From Pedobacter endophyticus (GTDB taxonomy: Bacteria; Bacteroidota; Bacteroidia; Sphingobacteriales; Sphingobacteriaceae), in the NCBI RefSeq assembly GCF_015679185.1, contig NZ_CP064939.1, forward strand, positions 5,362,071 to 5,426,070: a stretch of 64,000 nucleotides of DNA, in the 5' to 3' direction. Of this stretch, positions 26,271 to 34,723 are shown one piece after another. Below the pieces are notes generated by a model. The model worked only from the letters and a program-made list of their open reading frames with translations, did not search any database and was not told the origin of the DNA. The translations under genes and the position numbers were made by a program. Each line of letters opens with the position of its first letter. Position 1 is the first letter of the stretch.

Positions 26271-27463
26271 TGTTACGTCGTTCATTTGTGAAAAAATCAG
26301 CTTTGTTGAGTTCGAGTTTGTTTGTTGGTAATGAGGTTTTTGCAGGTTTATACGCCGATCAAATCATAAAAGTAGCCATGATTGGTTGCGGCGATCGGGG
26401 GAAAGGTGTGTTATCGGTAATTAAGTCGATGCCCACCAAATACAAAACGGTGGCTTATTGTGATGTGCTGGATTTTAGGCTTAAGGAAGCCGAAAAACAC
26501 GTGCCTGCAGATGCCAGACCGATTAAAGATTACCGCAAAACTTTAGATGATAAGACCATCGATGCGGTTTTTATCGCTACACCACTGAGCGAGCATTTCA
26601 AGATTGCTAAAGATGCGGTACTTGCCGGAAAGCACGTTTACCTCGAGAAAACAATGACTTACAATATTTCGGAGGCATTGGCGCTCAAAAAATTGGTAAG
26701 CCAGCATTCGGGACAAATTTTTCAGGTCGGTTACCAATACCGTTACTCGCCGCTGTATTTTAAGGTGAAAGACATGATTCAAAGCGGGTATTTGGGCAAG
26801 GTTTCTCAAATCGACTGCCGCTGGGATAGAAATGGCAATTGGCGCAGACATGTTCCAAGTCCTGAGCTCGAGCGGAAAATCAATTGGCGGATGTACAAAG
26901 AGTATTCTGGCGGATTGGCTGCCGAGCTTTTATCGCATCAAATCGACTTTATCAACTGGGCCTTCGAAACTCAACCTAATGAGATTATGGGCTCGGGAGG
27001 GATTGATATTTTTAACGACGGCAGAGAAACCTACGACAATATTCAGGCCATTTTAAGGTATAACGACAAAGGCATGATCGGTAATTTTGGTGCTACCTGC
27101 GGCAATGCGCACGATGGCTATCTGTTTAAAATTAAAGGAACAAAGGGTTCGGTTTCATTACTTACCAATACGGGTATTTTTTATCCGGAGGCGAGTACAA
27201 AAAAAGAGCTCGGCATTGTTGATGGCGTTACAGGTGCGACAAAAATTGTGGTTAATACCGATGGCGGCATCCCGATTTTAGATCAGCCTACAAAGGATGG
27301 AACCAATTATGCGCTCGAAGAATTTTATAAATCGATAACGAAAAAAATCTTACCCGTTTCAAATATCAACACCGGAACGCAGGCTGCAATTTGTGTGGCT
27401 ATGTGTAATGAGGCCATATACTCGGGCACCAAACAGGTTTGGAAGGAAGAATATAGTGTGTAG
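26270..27463 (+). CDS. Gfo/Idh/MocA family oxidoreductase
   Basis: This 397-residue protein has a hydrophobic N-terminal signal (RRSFVKKSALLSSSLFVG), suggesting export. The dinucleotide motif IKVAMIGCGDRGKG (about 33-46) is intact. The catalytic-lysine motif is VYLEKTMTY, EKT rather than the usual EKP (residues 126-128). LLSHQIDFINW provides the conserved histidine. It overlaps the DUF1080 gene by one base and is surely co-transcribed. It may act as the second redox enzyme of the keto-sugar route. Confidence 0.87.
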   Translation: MLRRSFVKKSALLSSSLFVGNEVFAGLYADQIIKVAMIGCGDRGKGVLSVIKSMPTKYKTVAYCDVLDFRLKEAEKHVPADARPIKDYRKTLDDKTIDAVFIATPLSEHFKIAKDAVLAGKHVYLEKTMTYNISEALALKKLVSQHSGQIFQVGYQYRYSPLYFKVKDMIQSGYLGKVSQIDCRWDRNGNWRRHVPSPELERKINWRMYKEYSGGLAAELLSHQIDFINWAFETQPNEIMGSGGIDIFNDGRETYDNIQAILRYNDKGMIGNFGATCGNAHDGYLFKIKGTKGSVSLLTNTGIFYPEASTKKELGIVDGVTGATKIVVNTDGGIPILDQPTKDGTNYALEEFYKSITKKILPVSNINTGTQAAICVAMCNEAIYSGTKQVWKEEYSV

Positions 27464-27565
27464 TTGCTAAATGCACTGCATCGTTGTTTTATGTTGTCTT
27501 TAGCGTTGACTAAAGTCAGCGGCGAATTGCAAGTTGTCTGTTCTCTTACAACTAGGATTCTGCCT

Positions 27566-27764
27566 GTTAACCGTTGACTGAACTCAACGGCAATAAATGT
27601 TGCCATGCGATTATTTCCATGAGTTTCATTGCCGTCGGTTTTATTGCCGTTAACCGTTGACTGAAGTCAACGGCAATAAATGTTGCCATGGGATTATTTC
27701 CATGAGTTTCATTGCCGTCAGTTTCATTGCCGTCAGTTTCATTGCCGTCAGTTTTAACTGACGG
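27566..27764. repeat. ATTGCCGTTGACTGAAGTCAACGG repeats and 15-bp triplicate
   Basis: An 83-bp duplication starts at 27566 and 27649 (GTTAACCGTTGACTGAA). Within it CCGTTGACT/AGTCAACGG is a 9-bp hairpin (27654-27673). Then GTTTCATTGCCGTCA is repeated exactly three times (27706-27750), ending in the palindrome CCGTCAGTTTTAACTGACGG (27745-27764). The palindrome touches the end of the HsdR-N gene and could serve as its terminator. The same ATTGCCGTTGACTTCAGTCAACGG element is at 45511-45534. Confidence 0.8.
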
Positions 27765-27765
27765 T

Positions 27766-28224
27766 CTATAAATCCAAATAATCGGGCATTTCCTTAACAA
27801 ATGTAAAACTGCCTTTTTCTAAATCCATGTTTGCGTAAACGTGCTGCAACCCATTGGTTAAAACAATCCATTTGGCCTGATGAATGGAGTTATATCTCGA
27901 AGCTTGTTCAAAAACAGATGGCGTAATCTTTATCTTTGGCGCTTTACACTCAATCAACATCACTTTTTCTCCTGTGGTGTTGTAAACCAATATGTCGCTT
28001 CGTTTTTGTAGTTGGTTCAAAACCAATCCGCCCTCAATCTGAATCAGCGTTTTGGGAAATTTCTTGCTGGCAATCAAATCTTGAATAAAATGCTGGCGAA
28101 CCCATTCCTCCGGAGTTAACACCAGGTGCTTTTTCCTTAGCTCGTCGAAAATAAAAACCACATCATCCTTTTTCGTAATTTTAAATGGATAGGGTGGAAG
28201 GTTGAGTGGAGTAGGCTTAAACAT
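27766..28224 (-). CDS. HsdR N-terminal-domain nuclease-fold protein
   Basis: From ATG 28224 the protein is 152 residues; a TTG at 28239 is in frame. It consists only of the domain found at the N-terminus of type I restriction subunits (HSDR_N), with the PD-(D/E)XK residues Asp77 (RSDILVY) and Glu92/Lys94 (LIECKAP). No helicase follows, so it is not a restriction enzyme. In Bacteroidota this short protein is commonly encoded beside holA, which hints at a DNA-related role; here a SUMF1 gene separates the two. Function unproven. Confidence 0.82.
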   Translation of the reverse strand: MFKPTPLNLPPYPFKITKKDDVVFIFDELRKKHLVLTPEEWVRQHFIQDLIASKKFPKTLIQIEGGLVLNQLQKRSDILVYNTTGEKVMLIECKAPKIKITPSVFEQASRYNSIHQAKWIVLTNGLQHVYANMDLEKGSFTFVKEMPDYLDL

Positions 28225-28286
28225 TATCTCGTTTTTCAATAGCAGTTTTCAGTTGCCAGTTTTCAGTTTTTGAGTCGGGTGGGTTC

Positions 28287-28967
28287 TTATAAGTTTCTTG
28301 CAATACGAAAGCCAAGGTCGTCGATTTTAAACGAGCGTGGATGACTTCTCCGTCGATTTGTTGCCAGGCAACTCCGTTCCTCATCGCACCAGCCACCACC
28401 ACGAATAATCCGATACGATCCATACACAGTTCCGTCGTAAACGTCGGTACACCATTCCCAAACGTTTCCCAACATATCGTACAAGCCCAAGGCATTCGGT
28501 TTTTTTAAACCAACATCGTGCGGAGTTTTACCTGCATTATCCTTGTACCACGCAATTTCGTTCAATTCGCCGTATCTATTGCTTTTGTCTCCCGCTTTAC
28601 ACGCATATTCCCATTCGGCCTCCGTAGGAAGCCGGTAACCATTTGCTTCATGATCGAAGATAAAATCATCAATCTGATCATCAAAAGCGTAGCATTTTTG
28701 CAATCCATACCGGGCAGAAAGCGCATTACAAAATGCTACTGCATCTCGCCACGAAACCGTTTCAACCGGCAATTGGTCTCCTCTAAAACTGCTGGGGCTT
28801 TCGCCCGTTACTGCTTGGTAAACTTTTTGCGTAACCAGCCATTTTCCCAATAAAAATGGTTCTATTTTAACCAACCATTGGGCTTTTATCCGGTCATCCC
28901 TCAACAAGATTTCTCCTTTAGGTACTTCTACCATTTCTATATTCAATAAATCAGATTGTTGCAGCAT
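28287..28967 (-). CDS. SUMF1/formylglycine-generating-like protein
   Basis: The 226-residue protein has the FGE-sulfatase (SUMF1) fold motifs: LGKWLVTQKVYQAVTG, PVETVSWRDAVAFCNALS, YRLPTEAEWEYACKAG, LGLYDMLGNVWEWCTD and RIIRGGGWCDEERSC. It has no signal peptide, so it is cytoplasmic. True FGEs need a specific C-terminal Cys pair around CxxxxC; GGWCDEERSC is near that place but the context differs, so catalytic status is open. It is transcribed towards the HsdR-N gene (62 bp apart) and diverges from holA. A minus-strand TAACTTTG at 28999-29006 is a plausible -7 element. Confidence 0.85.
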   Translation of the reverse strand: MLQQSDLLNIEMVEVPKGEILLRDDRIKAQWLVKIEPFLLGKWLVTQKVYQAVTGESPSSFRGDQLPVETVSWRDAVAFCNALSARYGLQKCYAFDDQIDDFIFDHEANGYRLPTEAEWEYACKAGDKSNRYGELNEIAWYKDNAGKTPHDVGLKKPNALGLYDMLGNVWEWCTDVYDGTVYGSYRIIRGGGWCDEERSCLATNRRRSHPRSFKIDDLGFRIARNL

Positions 28968-29062
28968 GTTCTAAATTGGTAGCGATGCGAAAAGGAATCA
29001 AAGTTAATATTGTTTATAAACATTTACTAAATTCCTAAAAGCTAAATTGTAATTTTACGGCA

Positions 29063-30085
29063 ATGACTGCTGCCGAAATTATTAAAGATATTAAAGCCCG
29101 AAACTTTAAGCCTGTGTACTTGCTGCACGGCGAAGAATCTTACTACATTGATGAAGTAACAGATTATATTGAAGAGAAACTATTGAACGAGGCAGAGAAG
29201 GGCTTTAACCAGATGGTATTATACGGCAAGGATACTGATATGGCGACAATTTTGAATGCCGCAAAGCGATTTCCAATGATGTCAGAATATCAGGTGGTAA
29301 TTGTTAAAGAAGCGCAGGATTTAAAATGGGGAAAGGAAGATGCTGGCAGCAAAGAAGCCGAATTTGTACTAAATTATTTCGAAAAACCGCTGGCAAGCAC
29401 AATCTTGGTGCTGGCTTATAAATACGCCAATTTTGATAAGCGGAAAAAAATTTACAAGGCCATTAGTAAAAGCGGATTGGTCTTTCAATCGGATGTGGTT
29501 CGCGATTACAAGATTGTGGCATGGATCGAAGATTTTATAAAATCGAAGGGCTATAAAATCGATCAGCAGGCTTCTGTATTAATGGCTGAGTATTTAGGCA
29601 CAGATCTCTCTAAAATTGCCAATGAGATTGAGAAACTGATGCTCAATGTGCCAAAAGAGACCGTTATCAACACTGATCTGGTTCAGAAAAACATCGGGAT
29701 AAGTAAAGAATACAACGTTTTTGAATTGCAAAAAGCGCTGGCCATTCGCGATGTTTTAAAGTGCAACAAAATTATCAACTATTTTGCGAGCAACCCGAAA
29801 GCAAACCCTACGGTAATGGTTTTAGCAAATCTCGGTGGCTATTTTACAAAACTGTTAAAGTACCACTACGTTCCAAATAAAGCCGATGCGGCTTCGGCCC
29901 TCGGTGTTCCACCGTTTTTTATTAAAGACTATGAAATGGCGGCCAGAAATTATAACACCGGCAAGGTTTTTTATGTAATCAGTTTACTGCGAGAATATGA
30001 TTTGAAAACAAAGGGGCTAGACAGTTCGGGCAACGTAAATGATGGTGAACTGTTGAAAGAGCTGGTATTTAAGATTGTACATTAA
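29063..30085 (+). CDS. holA: DNA polymerase III subunit delta
   Basis: The 340-residue protein is the clamp-loader delta subunit. It starts with KDIKARNFKPVYLLHGEESYYIDE, the usual delta N-terminus, followed by FNQMVLYGKDTD and RFPMMSEYQVVIVKEAQDL. The rest has the delta middle domain (YLGTDLSKIANEIEKL) and the C-terminal helical collar domain (FELQKALAIRDVLKC). It opens the beta clamp during replication in the cytoplasm. Length and order are normal. It converges with an S41 peptidase gene. Confidence 0.93.
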   Translation: MTAAEIIKDIKARNFKPVYLLHGEESYYIDEVTDYIEEKLLNEAEKGFNQMVLYGKDTDMATILNAAKRFPMMSEYQVVIVKEAQDLKWGKEDAGSKEAEFVLNYFEKPLASTILVLAYKYANFDKRKKIYKAISKSGLVFQSDVVRDYKIVAWIEDFIKSKGYKIDQQASVLMAEYLGTDLSKIANEIEKLMLNVPKETVINTDLVQKNIGISKEYNVFELQKALAIRDVLKCNKIINYFASNPKANPTVMVLANLGGYFTKLLKYHYVPNKADAASALGVPPFFIKDYEMAARNYNTGKVFYVISLLREYDLKTKGLDSSGNVNDGELLKELVFKIVH

Positions 30086-30174
30086 CAAGTTTAGGGAAAA
30101 CTGGCATGCCTAAGCAAAGCCACTAGCTATTTGAGCACTAAATGGGTAGGGCTGTCTACATACTACAAACACGG

Positions 30175-31647
30175 TTAGTTGCTCGTTTCGTTAATCCACT
30201 GTAAGGCTGATTCGATCGCAGTATCTTCGCCCTTTTTAGCTTTTAAAAAAACATCGGGTTGTATTTTGCTGCGATATTCTTTCTTGTTTCGATCGGCGGT
30301 ATAGCTAACCGCTAAATATAAATAGTCTCCATTAGATAATTTAAAGCCCGAATTCGCGGAGGTATAACCAGCAGTTGGCTCGCCAAATAGTTTCGTGTTT
30401 GGCGCACCGATAAACGATATGGCAGTCATTTCTCCACTACTGCCAGTGTGTGGGCCGATCAATACCGCAATCTTAGCGTTCTTACCTTCTAATTCATAAA
30501 GGCTGTCTAATTGAATTCCCATGGTGGTTGGCTTTTTTGGAGTTGCAGAATAAGACCATGGTGTCAGTTTTTTCTTATTTCCATTTGGAGACACAAAGTA
30601 ACCGAGATTTCCCGACCCAAGCAAAGGACCGAGGCCCGCAATCATGGGGTACATATTTCCACCCGTATTGTCTCTCAAATCAACAATCCAACCTTTAATA
30701 TCATGCGCAACGTCCAACCGCTTTATCCGTTGCTGAATGTTGTTAGCGAAACTGTCCATTGTCTTTTTATTTAAGGAGCGGAACCCTGGCACCGAGATAT
30801 AGCCAATGTTATTTTGCAATAGCTTTGATTCAACCTGATCTGGGTTGGTATTTCTGCTGGCATATTCCTGCGCTGCCGATTTTAGCATCAAAACTGAGTG
30901 ATCATCTCCAGCCTCCTTTAGCTTTTGAAGCAGATACGCCGTAACTGCTTTTGCTTCATCAACTGTTTTAAGCCCCATCGATAGGTTCTTCATATCGCGG
31001 TCGATAGATGGCCAATCCAGAGAATCCTTAAAGATGGAACTTACTTTTACGATATTCCTAAACTCATCTACGTATTTTACCACTTCACTGGCCGGCGGTA
31101 TTTTAGATGTTTCTATCTCACCGAGTTTAAAGTCATCAAGCCAAGCAGTTCCAGTTCCCGCCAAATAAACCCCAAACAAGAGTCTTTCAGTCTCGCTAGG
31201 CACAGTTAAATTCAAGCTGTATTGCTTCCAGTCTTTAGTACCGGCTAGTGTTTCTTGTTGCGATTGTATGTTCTGAAATCCAATCATTTTATCCTTGCTC
31301 CAGATCTGACACCAAAACGCAACACTGCCCTTAACGCTATCTAGCTTTACAAATCCAGAAATTCGCACGCTTTTTATTGCGTTGGGCGCATAATTCACCG
31401 TCTGAGAAACGTTTTGGAAACCGCCAGACTTAATTTTATCCGTACCCACCAGCTTTAGAGACGATTTACCTGAATGCTTTGTTCCGCTATCTAAGCTTAC
31501 CTGATAGCCCTCAACCAATCGCATTCCCCAGTTGGCAGGTAAATCGGCAGATTTCTCATGCTTTATTTCAAAAGATTCATTTTTAATCTGACTGTGAACA
31601 CAAATAGCCGGCAAAGAAATAAGTATCGTAAAAAGTAATTTTTTCAT
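30175..31647 (-). CDS. S41 family (C-terminal processing type) peptidase
   Basis: From ATG 31647 the product is 490 residues with a signal peptide ending at VHS. The N-terminal part (about 20-185) is a beta-sandwich-like domain (SFEIKHEKSADLPANWGMRL, AWLDDFKLGEIE). A helical tricorn-core segment follows, then the S41 catalytic domain: DLRDNTGGNMYPMI, the serine nucleophile in GPHTGSSGEMTAIS and LFGEPTAGYTSAN. No PDZ domain is evident. Likely a periplasmic peptidase. The 14 codons upstream of this ATG are excluded because the signal peptide begins here. Confidence 0.87.
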   Translation of the reverse strand: MKKLLFTILISLPAICVHSQIKNESFEIKHEKSADLPANWGMRLVEGYQVSLDSGTKHSGKSSLKLVGTDKIKSGGFQNVSQTVNYAPNAIKSVRISGFVKLDSVKGSVAFWCQIWSKDKMIGFQNIQSQQETLAGTKDWKQYSLNLTVPSETERLLFGVYLAGTGTAWLDDFKLGEIETSKIPPASEVVKYVDEFRNIVKVSSIFKDSLDWPSIDRDMKNLSMGLKTVDEAKAVTAYLLQKLKEAGDDHSVLMLKSAAQEYASRNTNPDQVESKLLQNNIGYISVPGFRSLNKKTMDSFANNIQQRIKRLDVAHDIKGWIVDLRDNTGGNMYPMIAGLGPLLGSGNLGYFVSPNGNKKKLTPWSYSATPKKPTTMGIQLDSLYELEGKNAKIAVLIGPHTGSSGEMTAISFIGAPNTKLFGEPTAGYTSANSGFKLSNGDYLYLAVSYTADRNKKEYRSKIQPDVFLKAKKGEDTAIESALQWINETSN

Positions 31648-31764
31648 AGATAGAGTGCTCGATTTAAATAACAAACCCAATATAGCCAATTTTTAATGTT
31701 TATTATCTTAGTTGCTTTCGTTTTAGTGTGTAAATCGTAAATTCGAATTTTTAAATTAGGTAAA

Positions 31765-32169
31765 ATGAATTATTGGTTAGTAAAAAGTGAGCCATTTAAG
31801 TACAGTTGGGATAAATTTAATGAGGATGGACGTACCTTTTGGGATGGTGTTCGAAATTATCAGGCGAGAAATAACCTGAGAGACATGAAAGAGGGTGATT
31901 TGGTTTTGTTTTATCACAGTAATGAAGGTAAAAACGTAGTTGGTATTGCCAAAGTTGTTAAAGAATCGTATCAAGACCCAACCACCGATGATAAGAATTG
32001 GGTTGTGGTAGATTTATCGCCGGTAGAAGCGTTAAAAAACCCGGTTTCGCTCGAGCAGATTAAGGCAGAGCCTAGTTTGGTCGATATTTCGCTCGTTCGT
32101 CAGGGCCGATTATCCGTAATGCCATTGAAAGCATCAGAGTTTGATAAAATTCTGGAAATGGGAAGCTAG
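31765..32169 (+). CDS. EVE domain protein
   Basis: The 134-residue cytosolic protein is a single EVE domain: YWLVKSEPFKYSWDKF, WDGVRNYQARNNLRDMKEGDLVLFYHS and VVGIAKVVKESYQDPT are diagnostic. EVE (PUA-like) domains bind modified bases in DNA or RNA, and in eukaryotic THYN1 and bacterial relatives they read cytosine modifications. Length matches the family. It diverges from the S41 peptidase gene and precedes two secreted paralogues of unknown function, with no evident functional link. Confidence 0.9.
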   Translation: MNYWLVKSEPFKYSWDKFNEDGRTFWDGVRNYQARNNLRDMKEGDLVLFYHSNEGKNVVGIAKVVKESYQDPTTDDKNWVVVDLSPVEALKNPVSLEQIKAEPSLVDISLVRQGRLSVMPLKASEFDKILEMGS

Positions 32170-32270
32170 CCTTGGTCCGCAGGTTTACATTTGATTGAAT
32201 GAGACTGTAAATCTGCGGCTTAGCTAGAAATGGCTCGCTTTTTGCGTACCATTTAAAACCGCTTTCAAAC

Positions 32271-32858
32271 ATGAAGATTATTTTAACGCTGTACTTAATT
32301 TGCTGCGCTTACCTTTTTTCTAATGCGCAAAACGTCAGGCCATATCTCGCCATAGTTAAAACTTTCAACGGAAAACAAAAAGGGATTTTAAGCTTCGTCG
32401 ATTCTGACCAGTTGATTTTAAGAGTTGATAAGAAATACGTTTATATTCCTTACAGTAAAATTAAATCGATAAGGTTAAGGGTTCAAAAAAAGGATTTCGA
32501 ATACAAGGAGCTCGTTCCTTATACTACAAATTGGGTAGAAGATCGGTATGAAACCTTGCCCAATGGCCAACAGGTGCTAAAGCCAGGTAAAGAAGCACCA
32601 TCTTTGGGTGAATCTATTGCCGAACCATTCGTAAACATGTTAATGACGAGCGTTGTTAATTTGGCCGCAAATGGATTACTAAGGCCTTTCCATGAAATCA
32701 ACCCCAGCTTGGCGACCTTTAAAAACACCAGAGAAAACCCGCTAACTCCCGAAAAGATTTTGGAGCTAAGATACTTTTCTACCAACTATCAAATCAACCC
32801 CGATTATATCGCCGAAGCACAAAAAATTAAGGCGCTGACGAAGAACTTTAAGCCTTAA
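32271..32858 (+). CDS. secreted protein of unknown function, paralogue A
   Basis: The 195-residue protein has a signal peptide ending in SNAQ. The first 60 mature residues form beta-strand-like repeats (YLAIVKTFNGKQKGILSFVD, LILRVDKKYVYIPYSKIKSIRL) reminiscent of small barrel domains that sense or bind via an Sm-like fold. The middle part carries LPNGQQVLKPGKEAPSLGE and a hydrophobic segment (about 117-136), and the C-terminus is YYQxNP-like and Lys-rich (NFKP at the end). I know no named family. It is 58 bp upstream of a similar gene. Confidence 0.75.
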   Translation: MKIILTLYLICCAYLFSNAQNVRPYLAIVKTFNGKQKGILSFVDSDQLILRVDKKYVYIPYSKIKSIRLRVQKKDFEYKELVPYTTNWVEDRYETLPNGQQVLKPGKEAPSLGESIAEPFVNMLMTSVVNLAANGLLRPFHEINPSLATFKNTRENPLTPEKILELRYFSTNYQINPDYIAEAQKIKALTKNFKP

Positions 32859-32916
32859 TGTCTTTAGGTAAGGTCTCGACAAATGTTCATTAAACTCCAT
32901 TTATCACTCGATCAAA

Positions 32917-33480
32917 ATGAAAGCGATTTATCTTTTTTTTGCATTTTGCCTGGCTGTCGTAAATCTTGAAGCGCAGGTAAGGGCTTTTATTGCAGTGGTT
33001 AAAACTGCTGAAGGCAAGAAAAAAGGCGTTTTGCACAAGGTCGATTCAGCCAATGTCTTTCTGCAAAGTAGCGACGGACTCGTCGCGGTGGCCATTCCGA
33101 CCATTGAGAAAGTCCAAATCCGGCCGTTAAAGAAGAACTTTGAAGGAGTAGACTTGATAAAAATTGGTTCAGAAGAAGAGTACACCATCAATTCGAGAGG
33201 CGAGCGGGTTGACAAATGGGGCAAAGAAGCGCCGAGCCCTGAAGAAGAATTGGGTGTAACATTCTTTTCGATTATAGCTACCGCCATCGCCAACGGGCTG
33301 GCTGCTCCAATTCATGCTATAAATCCTAACCTGGCCAAATTTAAGTTTGATGGCGACGTGTTATCCAATAAAATTAAGCTCGAAAAATTAAGCTATTATT
33401 CTATTTATTATCAGGCCAATCCCAATATTTTAGCAGAACTAAAGCAGATAAAAGAAATTTCTAATCAGTTTAAGCCGTAA
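32917..33480 (+). CDS. secreted protein of unknown function, paralogue B
   Basis: The 187-residue product has a signal peptide (to about LEAQ) and aligns with paralogue A along its whole length: AFIAVVKTAEGKKKGVLHKVD, the PLKKNFEGVDL segment, WGKEAPSPEEELGV, ANGLAAPIHAINPNLAKF and the final QFKP. Shared positions are spread across the protein, so this is an old tandem duplication. Its end overlaps the end of the antiporter gene on the opposite strand by 11 bp (33470-33480), a compact convergent pair. Confidence 0.75.
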   Translation: MKAIYLFFAFCLAVVNLEAQVRAFIAVVKTAEGKKKGVLHKVDSANVFLQSSDGLVAVAIPTIEKVQIRPLKKNFEGVDLIKIGSEEEYTINSRGERVDKWGKEAPSPEEELGVTFFSIIATAIANGLAAPIHAINPNLAKFKFDGDVLSNKIKLEKLSYYSIYYQANPNILAELKQIKEISNQFKP

Positions 33481-34657
33481 CTTCCTCTGTTTTCTTTTTG
33501 CTCAAAGTAATGCCCAGCGTCATTACAATGCTCGATCCGAGAACAACCAGAAACAAGAAAGATGTTCCAACTTCTGCAATCTTCAATTGCTCCGGTAAGC
33601 TAAAATACAGCAAAATGCTGATCAATCCGCGTGGTGCAATATATAAAATAGGCATTGCAGTTCCTTGCTTTAAAACCTTTAACAGCAGGTATCGGACAAC
33701 GTAAATTGTAGCTAAGATAATGATGCCGTTGGCGAGCACAACCTGATCGTTTAGCTCGTGGATATTCATGGTGAAGCCAAAAATAACAAAAAAGAAAGTA
33801 CGAAGAATGAATGCGCTTTCTGCCGAAAGTTGGTACAATTGCGATAAGTCGGCAGTTAAGTTCTTATATATAAATACACCTCGAAACCAGGCATTTTGGA
33901 TGGTATCGGCATTGTTCAGAAACAAACCGGTACTTAAAATTAAAACAAGCGACGACAGGTGATAGGATTGACCAATGGCGTAAACCAACACCAAAATCGA
34001 AATAATCAAAAAGAATTTGATGTGGTGTACTAGTCTTCCCATAATGTATAAGAGCACCACACATGCAATTGCCGATAGCAAAATGATCAAAAACGTGCTC
34101 AGGCCCAAACCTATAAAGGCAGAAGTGGTAAGCGAATGGTTGGTAATGGCAAAATTAAAGATGATGATCCCCAAAATGTCCGAAAACGACGACTCGTAAA
34201 TTACAAACTCTTTATCTGTGTTATTTAACGCCCCGGCCGAGGGTATTGCAATGGCAGAACTGATTACGCTGAAAGGGATGGCGTTTGCAATACAGGTGTA
34301 TAAATCTTTGTGGGTAATCTGATAAATGATGAGCGTTATAACAGCAGCTGTTGCTATAAGAATGATAAAGGCAGAAAAGAATGCTGTTCTGATTACCCTG
34401 TTCTTGTTGCTGTCGTATTTTAATTCCAACGACCCTTCGAACACGATTAAAATTAGTCCGACGGTACCCAGTGTTGGCAAAATCGACAAGAAATCGAACG
34501 TTTGTACTTGCAGGTAATCGACAAGAAACCTTAAGCCTATACCCAGCAATAACAGCAGCAAAACCGAAGGGATTTTGGTTTTACTTGCTACTAAATCAAA
34601 CAGATACGAAAAAATTACTAGCCCGCTTAAAATAATAAGTATGGTGTATGTGGTCAT
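33470..34657 (-). CDS. cation:proton antiporter (CPA family)
   Basis: This 395-residue inner-membrane protein has about twelve hydrophobic segments and the Na+/H+ exchanger domain layout: the LLLGIGLRFLVDY start, VFEGSLELKYDSNKNRVIRTAF and the SSAIAIPSAG segment, with later AESAFILRTFFFVIFGFTMN and PRGLISILLYFSLP. Such proteins exchange Na+ or K+ for H+. No soluble NAD-binding (RCK) tail is present. It overlaps the previous gene tail to tail and is 66 bp from the thioesterase gene on the same strand. Confidence 0.85.
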   Translation of the reverse strand: MTTYTILIILSGLVIFSYLFDLVASKTKIPSVLLLLLLGIGLRFLVDYLQVQTFDFLSILPTLGTVGLILIVFEGSLELKYDSNKNRVIRTAFFSAFIILIATAAVITLIIYQITHKDLYTCIANAIPFSVISSAIAIPSAGALNNTDKEFVIYESSFSDILGIIIFNFAITNHSLTTSAFIGLGLSTFLIILLSAIACVVLLYIMGRLVHHIKFFLIISILVLVYAIGQSYHLSSLVLILSTGLFLNNADTIQNAWFRGVFIYKNLTADLSQLYQLSAESAFILRTFFFVIFGFTMNIHELNDQVVLANGIIILATIYVVRYLLLKVLKQGTAMPILYIAPRGLISILLYFSLPEQLKIAEVGTSFLFLVVLGSSIVMTLGITLSKKKTEEVTA

Positions 34658-34723
34658 ATTTTCAGCGATTGGTAAGCTACTAAAATAGAATAATCAATTT
34701 ATAAAGCGAATGTTTCTAACAAA

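Noticed and set aside
27567..27800. 77-residue minus-strand ORF with DGNET pentapeptide repeats
   Set aside because: The pentapeptides are simply the three exact 15-bp repeats translated, in a repeat gap between converging genes and overlapping the end of the HsdR-N gene.
27766..28224. Type I restriction-modification system
   Set aside because: Only the HsdR N-terminal domain is present; there are no helicase, HsdM or HsdS genes nearby.
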